From positions 1-5,485 of the forward strand of contig JALVEM010000031.1 of assembly GCA_027030825.1 (NCBI GenBank): a DNA stretch of 5,485 bases. The letters run 5' to 3'. This document shows, one piece after another, positions 1 through 5,428 of the stretch (within the stretch, counting starts at the first letter, position 1; each line of letters starts with the position of its first letter). Both the position numbers and the translations under genes were made by a program. Source of the stretch: Thiohalobacter sp. (GTDB lineage Bacteria; Pseudomonadota; Gammaproteobacteria; Thiohalobacterales; Thiohalobacteraceae). A model generated the notes under the pieces. That model was not told where the DNA came from, did no database searches, and saw only the letters and a list, made by a program, of their open reading frames with translations.

Positions 1-384
1 CGGCTCGGCATCGTGCCCTACTACATGTTCGTGGAACGCGACACTGGCGCCCGCCACCACTTCGAGGTGCCGCTGGTGCGCGCCTGGGAGATCTACCGAG
101 ATGCCATCCAGCGGGTCTCGGGTCTGGCGCGCACGGCGCGCGGGCCCAGCATGAGCGCCGCGCCGGGCAAGGTGGAGATCCAGGGCGTGACCCGCATCGG
201 CGACGAGGACGTCTTCGTGCTGCGCTTCATCCAGGGCCGCAATCCGGACTGGGTACAGCGCCCCTTCTTCGCCCGGCTCGATCCCGAGGCCACCTGGCTG
301 GATCAGCTGCGGCCCGCGTTCGGCGAGGAGAAGTTCTTCTTCGAGGAGGAATTCGCGGCCATGCAGGCCCGCGCAGCCGGCTGA
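1..384 (+). CDS. KamA-family radical SAM protein (lysine 2,3-aminomutase-like), C-terminal 127 residues, 5' partial
   Basis: The reading frame is open from base 1, so the gene begins upstream of the window and the GTG at base 13 is an internal codon. The visible part starts at the end of the barrel with a VPYYMF stretch, followed by HHFEVPLVRAWEIYR, VSGLAR and an APGK motif (window residues 54-57). It ends with FGEEKFFFEEEF. This order matches the C-terminal part of KamA-type aminomutases, which use S-adenosylmethionine, a [4Fe-4S] cluster and PLP to shift amino groups. The radical SAM CxxxCxxC motif and the PLP lysine lie outside the window. It is longer at the C terminus than EpmB, the EF-P lysine-modifying member, and does not look like EpmB. 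By recollection of clostridial KamA, the two aspartates that hold the substrate lysine side-chain amine are not conserved here (see findings), so the substrate is open. Family assignment is confident; function is not. Confidence 0.85.
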   Translation, partial: RLGIVPYYMFVERDTGARHHFEVPLVRAWEIYRDAIQRVSGLARTARGPSMSAAPGKVEIQGVTRIGDEDVFVLRFIQGRNPDWVQRPFFARLDPEATWLDQLRPAFGEEKFFFEEEFAAMQARAAG

Positions 385-396
385 CACGCCGGCTGC
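373..396 (+). repeat. Perfect 9-bp inverted repeat across the kamA-like stop codon
   Basis: GCAGCCGGC (373-381) and GCCGGCTGC (388-396) are exact reverse complements separated by TGACAC, which contains the TGA stop codon. In RNA this would form a strong GC stem with a 6-nt loop at the very end of the gene. No run of T follows, so it is not a canonical intrinsic terminator. It could slow RNA polymerase, protect the mRNA 3' end or be incidental in GC-rich DNA. Confidence 0.5.
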
Positions 397-414
397 CCGC
401 CGATTCCTGCGCTC

Positions 415-441
415 GGCCGCGGGTTGTCTTGTCCCCCGGCC
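415..441 (+). repeat. Second GC-rich stem-loop in the kamA-like/orf292 gap
   Basis: GGCCGCGGG (415-423) can pair with CCCCCGGCC (433-441) with a single C-C mismatch, around the 9-nt loop TTGTCTTGT. It lies 18 bases after the first stem-loop, so the short gap between the two genes is mostly folded RNA. There is no T-tract after it. The two stems together may mark the boundary between the kamA-like transcript and the next unit, but this is inference. Confidence 0.35.
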
Positions 442-458
442 TGCCGCATGATCGAGGC

Positions 459-1337
459 ATGGAGACCGCCTCGGTGCAAGATGCGGGATATTACGCCATC
501 CGGCGTTTCTGTCCCTATCAGGGCGTCATCCAGGTCGTGGACGTGGGCGAGGCCCGTGCCTATTCGCTCGACGGCCGGCACTGGCAGGTACGGATGCGGA
601 CCGCCAGCGGCCGCTACCGGTGGCGGGGCAGCGTCTCGACCGACACGCCCCCCGACCCCGCGCGCAGCGGCCGCGAGCTGCTCTCGGCCATCCGCGCCGC
701 CCCGCCTCTGCCGTTTCCCCTGGCCGACCGCTTCGAGCTCTGGTTGCTGGATCGAGAGACGCGCCGGCCGCTGGCGCTGGTCAAGACCCGCTGCGAGCGC
801 GCGGAGACGGAAGAGCCGGTGCGGGAATCGACCTGGGAACCCTTCCTGATGTCGCAGAACGATTTTCGTTCGCAGGCGCTGGAAGCGTCTCGCAGGAACG
901 TGGACCCGCGGGCGCGGCTGCCGCGCGCCCAGGACGTGCTGGCCCGCGAGGTGAACCTGGCGGCCCGGCCGCTGCCCGTGCTGCAGTGGTTCGAACGCCA
1001 TCCGGACGGCAGCGGCACCGGCCTGGGCGGCCTGCGCGTGGACGCCTCGCTGAGCGGCCGGCGGCTGGCGGCGGAAGACTTCCCCGAACTGCTGGTGCGC
1101 CGCGAGTGGGCCGATCCGCTCGTCGAGGCGATGGTGCGCGAGTACCACGAATACCACGCGCCACTGCTGCTGGCGCACCAGGGCCTTTCCTCCGCCACGC
1201 GGCGCTGGCTGGAGTCGGTCGCCTTCGGCGCGCGCCCGGAACAGGTCGAGAAGCACCATGCCATGTATCCGGAGGTGCTGGATCCGGAAGGATTGAAAGT
1301 GGCCCTGGTCTCGGCCAGACTCATCGCGGCCTCATGA
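459..1337 (+). CDS. Conserved-looking hypothetical protein, 292 aa
   Basis: I do not recognise this family. The product is a soluble protein with no signal peptide and no membrane segment. It is rich in Arg, Leu, Ala and Trp and has only two cysteines (C18, C112). The N-terminal third (about residues 10-60) looks beta-rich, with alternating hydrophobic residues (YYAIRRF, VIQVVDVG, WQVRMR). The C-terminal third (about 205-292) looks helical, with a His/Tyr-rich patch EYHEYHAPLLLAHQ around residues 228-241. The frame also opens with a TTG at 429. ATG 459 was chosen as the nearest strong codon, but its only GAGG is a single base upstream. GTG 474, with GGAG (461-464) nine bases before it, is a credible alternative start that would shorten the protein by 5 residues. 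The stop overlaps the next gene's start as ATGA, so the two are translationally coupled. Real coding status is supported by length, the overlap and the amino-acid pattern; function is unknown. Confidence 0.75.
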   Translation: METASVQDAGYYAIRRFCPYQGVIQVVDVGEARAYSLDGRHWQVRMRTASGRYRWRGSVSTDTPPDPARSGRELLSAIRAAPPLPFPLADRFELWLLDRETRRPLALVKTRCERAETEEPVRESTWEPFLMSQNDFRSQALEASRRNVDPRARLPRAQDVLAREVNLAARPLPVLQWFERHPDGSGTGLGGLRVDASLSGRRLAAEDFPELLVRREWADPLVEAMVREYHEYHAPLLLAHQGLSSATRRWLESVAFGARPEQVEKHHAMYPEVLDPEGLKVALVSARLIAAS

Positions 1338-1651
1338 CAGACGCCCGGCTCGAGGCCGCGGGAATCGAGCTTGTGGCCCTGGCGCCGGAACGGGCCGAGT
1401 TCCGCCTCCCCGGCCGCTGGCAGGGCCGTCCGGTGCGCTGGCGCGTGACGCTCGAGGCGCTCGACCACCCGAGCCGCCGTCAGCTGGCGGTACCGCAGTA
1501 CATCGAGCTCGTGCCGGCCGGCGGGGAGGAGGTGCCGGTGCGCGTGGGGCTGCGGATCGTGCGGGTGGATGTCCCCGCCGTGCTCAAGACCGGTATCATG
1601 CTGCGCAACTATCGCCGCCTGCGCCCGGGGCGGCACGAGTGGACACCCTGA
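1334..1651 (+). CDS. Small hypothetical protein, 105 aa, coupled to the 292-aa gene
   Basis: This frame starts at the ATG inside the ATGA overlap with the preceding stop and ends 10 bases before the ATG of the [2Fe-2S] protein. I do not recognise the family. The 105-residue product has no cysteine, no signal peptide and no membrane segment. Alternating polar and hydrophobic residues (FRLPGRW, VRWRVTLEAL, QYIELVPAG, VRVGLRIVRVDVP) suggest a small beta-rich fold, and a basic tail (NYRRLRPGRHEW) follows. It lacks a clear Shine-Dalgarno sequence, which fits re-initiation by ribosomes finishing the upstream gene. A much longer open frame reaches back to base 620 in the same phase, but that part is a shadow of the 292-aa gene. 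Coupling suggests it acts with the 292-aa protein, perhaps in a complex; this is inference. Confidence 0.7.
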   Translation: MTDARLEAAGIELVALAPERAEFRLPGRWQGRPVRWRVTLEALDHPSRRQLAVPQYIELVPAGGEEVPVRVGLRIVRVDVPAVLKTGIMLRNYRRLRPGRHEWTP

Positions 1652-1654
1652 GGA
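1651..1654 (+). promoter_or_regulatory. Ribosome binding site for the HTH/[2Fe-2S] gene
   Basis: AGGA lies 7 bases before ATG 1662 and overlaps the last base of the upstream stop codon. It decides the start at 1662, giving the protein MAQLISLSRAARLVG, over a GTG/ATG further upstream in the same frame (open from about 1569) that would overlap the preceding gene extensively. Confidence 0.65.
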
Positions 1655-1661
1655 TGGAACC

Positions 1662-3125
1662 ATGGCCCAGCTGATCAGTCTCTCCCGCGCCGCCCGCCTC
1701 GTGGGCGTCAAGCGCGCCACCCTGCAGAAACAGATCCGCGAGGGGCTGCTCCAGACCTTCGAGGGCGAGCTCGATCTCAACGAACTGCTGCGGCTCTATC
1801 CCCAGACGAAGGTCGAGGACAGCGCCATGATCGAGCGCGCCGACCGCATCATCCAGCAGGCCTTCGGCAAGGTGGGCGACAACTACGGCCCCCTGCCCGA
1901 CATCGAGGTGCTGGCCGCGCGCGTCACCACCCTTTCGCACGAGCTGGGCACGGCGCGGGCCCAGGTGCGGCGCTACCGGCGCTTTCTCGACCGGCTGCGC
2001 GAGCGGCTCGATGCGCTGGCGGCCGAGCGTCCGGAGGACGAACAGGTGCAGGCCTTGCACGCCTGGTTCCGGGAAGAGGAGGCCGAGCTGGCGCGGGTGC
2101 CGGGCGTGGCCGAGGAGGCGCTGGCGACGGACGCCTTCCTGCGCATCGTGGCCGCCCACGTGATCCTCAAGCCCAGCCGTCACGAATACCTGGTGCCGGG
2201 CAGCGAGAGCCTGCTCGCGGCCGGGCTCAAGGCCGGCTATGCGCTGCCCTACGGCTGTTCCGACGGCAGCTGCGGGCGCTGCAAGGCCCAGCTGATCAGC
2301 GGCGAGGTCAAGCCGGTGCACGACTATGCCCATGCGCTGACCGAGGAAGACCACTACGCGAAGCGCATCCTGCTGTGCGCCAACACGGCCATGACCGACG
2401 TCTCGCTGGTGGTCGACGAGGTGAAGGATCCGTCCGACATCCCTGCGCAGCAGATCGACGCCCACGTGCGGCGGGTCCGCGAGCAGGACGGCGTGCTGAT
2501 CGTACAGCTCGCACCGGAGCCGCCGGCGCGCTTCCAGTTCCTGTCCGGCCAGCGCGCCCGCATCCATGCCGGCGAGGTGGCGGTGGAGTGCCCGCTGGCC
2601 AGCTGCCCGTGCGACGAGACCCAGATCGAGCTGCATCTCACCCCGGACGAGGCGGCGCTCGCCGAGGCCGTGCGCGCCGGCGGCAAGGGCATGCCGGTCC
2701 GGATCGAGGGCCCGACGGGCCGGTTCGTGCTCGACGTCGATTCCATCCACTCGCTCATCTTCATCGCCTGGGATCACCACTTCGCGCCGATCAAGAGCCT
2801 CATCGAGCAGGCCGTGGCGCTGGAGACGGCCGAGAGCCTGCATCTGTACTGGATCACGCAGCCCGGCGAGCGGCCCTATCTTCACAACCTGTGCCGGGCC
2901 TGGCTGGATGCGCTGGACAACTTCAGCTACCGCCATCTCGAGGTCGGCGGCGAGGATCCGCAGCAGCGGGTGATCGAGGCGCTCTCCACGGTCGCCGAGC
3001 AGCACTACAGCCTGCGCGGTTTCGACATCCAGGTGGCGGGCACGCCCGAACTGGAGGCCCAGAGCCGCCGGCATCTGATCGCGCGCGGCGCGCCGCCCTC
3101 CCAGGTTCGGGTATCCTCGGACTGA
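1662..3125 (+). CDS. HTH / coiled-coil / plant-type [2Fe-2S] ferredoxin protein with degenerate reductase module, 487 aa
   Basis: Residues 4-47 resemble a MerR/excisionase-type helix-turn-helix (LSRAARLVGVKRATLQKQIREG, then a DLNELLRLYP helix). Residues about 82-145 are charged and helical and probably form a coiled coil. Residues about 172-256 are a plant-type ferredoxin domain with C199-x4-C204-x2-C207 and C239, the complete ligand set for a [2Fe-2S] cluster. Residues about 262-487 align with oxidoreductases of the CDP-6-deoxy-glucoseen reductase/phenol hydroxylase reductase type (FLSGQRARIH, VRIEGPTGRFVL, FAPIKSLIEQA, LHLYW). However, the flavin motif RxYS is V308-E-C-P311, the NAD-site glycines are W370-D-H-H373, and the CGP motif is A459-G-T-P462. 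No signal peptide or membrane helix is present, so it is cytoplasmic. Automatic annotation would probably call it a reductase. The lost cofactor motifs and the HTH argue for a redox-sensing or DNA-associated role. Its stop overlaps the uvrD start as TGATG. Domain calls are strong; function is inference. Confidence 0.88.
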   Translation: MAQLISLSRAARLVGVKRATLQKQIREGLLQTFEGELDLNELLRLYPQTKVEDSAMIERADRIIQQAFGKVGDNYGPLPDIEVLAARVTTLSHELGTARAQVRRYRRFLDRLRERLDALAAERPEDEQVQALHAWFREEEAELARVPGVAEEALATDAFLRIVAAHVILKPSRHEYLVPGSESLLAAGLKAGYALPYGCSDGSCGRCKAQLISGEVKPVHDYAHALTEEDHYAKRILLCANTAMTDVSLVVDEVKDPSDIPAQQIDAHVRRVREQDGVLIVQLAPEPPARFQFLSGQRARIHAGEVAVECPLASCPCDETQIELHLTPDEAALAEAVRAGGKGMPVRIEGPTGRFVLDVDSIHSLIFIAWDHHFAPIKSLIEQAVALETAESLHLYWITQPGERPYLHNLCRAWLDALDNFSYRHLEVGGEDPQQRVIEALSTVAEQHYSLRGFDIQVAGTPELEAQSRRHLIARGAPPSQVRVSSD

Positions 3126-5320
3126 TGGACCGGATGGACGACGACGTCACCCGCCTGCTCGACGGGCTCAATTCCGCCCAGCGCGAGGCCGTGGCCGCGC
3201 CGCCCGGGCACCTGCTGGTGCTCGCCGGCGCCGGTTCCGGCAAGACCCGGGTGCTGGTGCACCGGCTCGCCTGGCTGATGCAGATCGAGCGCGTCTCGCC
3301 CTTCGGCCTGCTGGCCGTGACCTTCACCAACAAGGCCGCCGGCGAGATGCGGGGCCGGGTCGAGCGCCTGCTCGGGGTACCGGCGCGCGGCATGTGGATC
3401 GGCACCTTCCACGGCCTGGCGCATCGCATGCTGCGCGCCCACTGGCAGGAGGCCGGGCTGCCGGAGAACTTCCAGATCATCGACGCCGACGACCAGCTGC
3501 GCATCGTCAAGCGGGTGATGCGGGCCATGAGCCTCGACGAAAAGCGCTGGCCGCCGAAGCAGCTGCAGTGGTTCATCAACAGCCGCAAGGACGAGGGCCT
3601 GCGCGCATCCGCCATCGAACACCACGGGGATCCGGCTCTGCGTCTGCAGGTCGAGGTCTATGCCGCCTACGACGAGCTCTGTCGCCGCGGCGGCCTGGTG
3701 GATTTCGCCGAGATCCTGCTGCGCGCCCAGGAGCTGCTGCTGGCGCACCCCGAGCTGCTGGAACACTACCGCACCCGGTTCCGCCATCTGCTCATCGACG
3801 AGTTCCAGGACACCAATCGGCTCCAGTACGCCTGGCTGCGGCTGCTGGCCGGGGGCGGCGCCAAGGTGTTCGCGGTCGGCGACGACGACCAGTCCATCTA
3901 CGGCTGGCGCGGGGCCCGCATCGAGCACATCCTGTCATTCCGCGAGGACTTTCCGGACGTGCGTCTGGTGCGGCTGGAGCAGAACTACCGTTCCACCGGG
4001 CACATCCTGGGCGCCGCCAATGCACTGATCTCGCGCAATGCCGGGCGTCTCGGCAAGGAGCTCTGGACCCAGGCCGGCCAGGGCGAGCCGCTGAAGCGCT
4101 ACACCGCCTTCAACGAATACGACGAGGCGCGGTTCGTGGTCGAGACCCTGATGCAGGAGATCGAGCGCGGCCGGGCGCGACACGACATCGCCATCCTCTA
4201 CCGCTCCAATGCCCAGTCGCGGCTGTTCGAGGAACAGCTCGTGCGGCACGGCATTCCCTACCGGGTGCACGGCGGCCTGCGCTTCTTCGAGCGCGCCGAG
4301 ATCCGGGACGCGCTCGCCTACCTGCGCCTGATCGCCAACCGCCACGACGATGCCGCCTTCGAGCGCATCATCAACCAGCCCACCCGCGGCATCGGCGAGC
4401 GCACGCTGGCGGCCATTCGCGAGCAGGCGCGCACGGCCGGCACCTCGCTGTGGACGGCCATGACCGAGCTGCTGCTGGGCGGCAGGCTCACGGCCCGCGC
4501 CACCGGGGCGCTGCGCGGCTTCGCCGGCCTGATCGAGACCCTGGCCGAAGAGACCGACGGCCTGCCGCTGCACGAACAGGTCGAGCGGGTCATCCGCGAC
4601 AGCGGCCTGGTCGAGCACTTCGCGCGCGAGAAGGGCGAACGGGGCCAGACCCGCATCGAGAACCTCGAGGAACTGGTCAACGCCGCCCGCCAGTTCACCT
4701 CCGGCGAGGATCCCCTCCTCGCCGAGGAAACCGAAGGCATGGACGACCTCACCCGCTTTCTGGTGCATGCGGCGCTGGAGGCGGGCGAGGGCCAGGCCGA
4801 GGACTGGGAAGACTGCGTGCAGCTGATGACGCTGCACGCCGCCAAGGGCCTGGAGTTTCCGGTGGTGTTCCTGGTCGGGCTGGAAGAGGGCCTGTTTCCC
4901 CACCAGCGTTCCGCCGAGGATCCGGAGCGACTGGAAGAGGAACGCCGGCTCTGCTACGTGGGCATGACGCGCGCCCGCGAACGGCTCTATCTCACCCATG
5001 CCGAACAGCGCCGCCTGCACGGCCAGGAGACGCCCGCCCTGCCCTCGCGTTTCCTCGGCGAGATCCCCCCCGAACATGTCGAGGCCATCCGCCCCCGGCT
5101 GGATGTCCGCCCGGCGCTCGCCGCGGCAGGGTCGCAGGAGGTGCCGAGCATCGAGGACGTGCCCATCCGCCTCGGCGCCGTGGTGCGTCATCCACGTTTC
5201 GGCGACGGCATCGTGCTCGGCTACGAGGGCCAGGGCCCCCACGCCCGCGTGCAGGTCAACTTCCACGAGGCCGGTGCCAAGTGGCTGGTGCTGGCCTACG
5301 CCAACCTGGAAGTCGTCTGA
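3125..5320 (+). CDS. uvrD: DNA helicase II (UvrD/PcrA, superfamily 1A 3'-5' helicase), 731 aa
   Basis: This is an ATP-driven 3'-5' helicase that removes the incised oligonucleotide in nucleotide excision repair, unwinds nicked DNA in mismatch repair and strips RecA or stalled RNA polymerase. All SF1A motifs are present: Q motif LNSAQREAV (15-23), Walker A AGAGSGKT (34-41), Ia TFTNKAA (66-72), Ic GTFHGLA (93-99), Walker B LIDEFQDT (223-230), III VGDDDQSIYGWRGA (251-264), IV LEQNYRST (284-291), V TLHAAKGLEFPVVFL (569-583) and VI RLCYVGMTRARERLYL (608-623). The duplex-binding GIG loop TRGIGERTL (420-428) sits in domain 2B. The C-terminal ~50 residues (VRHPRFGDGIVLGY to the end) form the Tudor-like domain that binds RNA polymerase in UvrD/PcrA. 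Length is close to the E. coli enzyme (720 aa), so it is intact. ATG 3125 shares its A with the upstream stop (TGATG) and has no clear Shine-Dalgarno, implying coupling. ATG 3134 is an alternative start. Confidence 0.97.
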   Translation: MDRMDDDVTRLLDGLNSAQREAVAAPPGHLLVLAGAGSGKTRVLVHRLAWLMQIERVSPFGLLAVTFTNKAAGEMRGRVERLLGVPARGMWIGTFHGLAHRMLRAHWQEAGLPENFQIIDADDQLRIVKRVMRAMSLDEKRWPPKQLQWFINSRKDEGLRASAIEHHGDPALRLQVEVYAAYDELCRRGGLVDFAEILLRAQELLLAHPELLEHYRTRFRHLLIDEFQDTNRLQYAWLRLLAGGGAKVFAVGDDDQSIYGWRGARIEHILSFREDFPDVRLVRLEQNYRSTGHILGAANALISRNAGRLGKELWTQAGQGEPLKRYTAFNEYDEARFVVETLMQEIERGRARHDIAILYRSNAQSRLFEEQLVRHGIPYRVHGGLRFFERAEIRDALAYLRLIANRHDDAAFERIINQPTRGIGERTLAAIREQARTAGTSLWTAMTELLLGGRLTARATGALRGFAGLIETLAEETDGLPLHEQVERVIRDSGLVEHFAREKGERGQTRIENLEELVNAARQFTSGEDPLLAEETEGMDDLTRFLVHAALEAGEGQAEDWEDCVQLMTLHAAKGLEFPVVFLVGLEEGLFPHQRSAEDPERLEEERRLCYVGMTRARERLYLTHAEQRRLHGQETPALPSRFLGEIPPEHVEAIRPRLDVRPALAAAGSQEVPSIEDVPIRLGAVVRHPRFGDGIVLGYEGQGPHARVQVNFHEAGAKWLVLAYANLEVV

Positions 5321-5348
5321 CCGGCCGTTTCGGAATCCGACTCCCCGC

Positions 5349-5362
5349 TTGATACTCGTCAA
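5349..5362 (+). promoter_or_regulatory. FNR/Dnr-type operator upstream of norC
   Basis: TTGATACTCGTCAA matches the FNR/Dnr/Nnr consensus TTGAT-N4-ATCAA at 9 of 10 defined positions (the second half is GTCAA). CRP/FNR-family regulators bind such sites under low oxygen or nitric oxide and commonly control nor genes in denitrifiers. Its centre (between 5355 and 5356) is 41.5 bases upstream of the start site predicted from the -10 element, the class II activator position. Which regulator binds cannot be told from the site, since FNR and Dnr share it. Confidence 0.75.
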
Positions 5363-5384
5363 GGCGCAGCATACCGCTCGGTTA

Positions 5385-5390
5385 TCTAAT
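5385..5390 (+). promoter_or_regulatory. Predicted -10 element of the norC promoter
   Basis: TCTAAT matches TATAAT at five of six bases. There is no good -35 hexamer at the proper distance; the FNR/Dnr-type site occupies that position, as in class II activator-dependent promoters. Transcription would begin near base 5397, giving an untranslated leader of about 32 bases. Confidence 0.55.
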
Positions 5391-5414
5391 GACCTCCCGA
5401 CCATGGGAGAAAAA

Positions 5415-5422
5415 GAGGTAGG
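5415..5422 (+). promoter_or_regulatory. Ribosome binding site of norC
   Basis: The purine-rich GAGGTAGG lies 6 to 13 bases upstream of ATG 5429. Its GAGG has a 10-base spacer and its AGG a 6-base spacer, so the start is well supported. Confidence 0.6.
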
Positions 5423-5428
5423 TGTGCC

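Noticed and set aside
424..452. Possible promoter TTGTCT (424-429), 17 bases, CATGAT (447-452) before the 292-aa gene
   Set aside because: Each box matches only four of six bases and it would start transcription at about base 459, the start codon itself. It also overlaps the second stem-loop, so it is not reported as a feature.
429..458. TTG at 429 as start of the 292-aa protein
   Set aside because: It lies within the loop region of the second stem-loop, has no Shine-Dalgarno sequence, and the extra ten residues carry no recognisable sequence. ATG 459 or GTG 474 is more likely.
303..1259. Long minus-strand open frame (about 318 codons) antisense to the 292-aa gene
   Set aside because: It is rich in Arg, Ala, Gly, Gln and His with no recognisable motif, as expected from the complement of GC-rich coding DNA. 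It also runs across the kamA-like 3' end and the intergenic stem-loops.
2375..3124. Extension of the uvrD frame upstream of base 3125 (about 250 codons)
   Set aside because: The translation is low-complexity Arg/Ala/Gly sequence overlapping the well-supported [2Fe-2S] gene. Helicase homology begins right after ATG 3125.
5321..5345. Possible uvrD terminator (CCG-TTT-CGG, CGGA-A-TCCG)
   Set aside because: Stems of 3-4 bp with no T-run are too weak to call an intrinsic terminator. uvrD transcripts may read into norC or end by Rho.
3935..5404. Minus-strand open frame of about 489 codons opposite uvrD
   Set aside because: Complement shadow of a highly conserved helicase in GC-rich DNA. It has no family resemblance and no plausible start signals.
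5394..5409. CTCCC-GACCAT-GGGAG hairpin in the norC leader
   Set aside because: Only 5 bp, no T-tract on either strand, and the predicted start site near 5397 lies inside the left arm, so most of the RNA would lack the stem.
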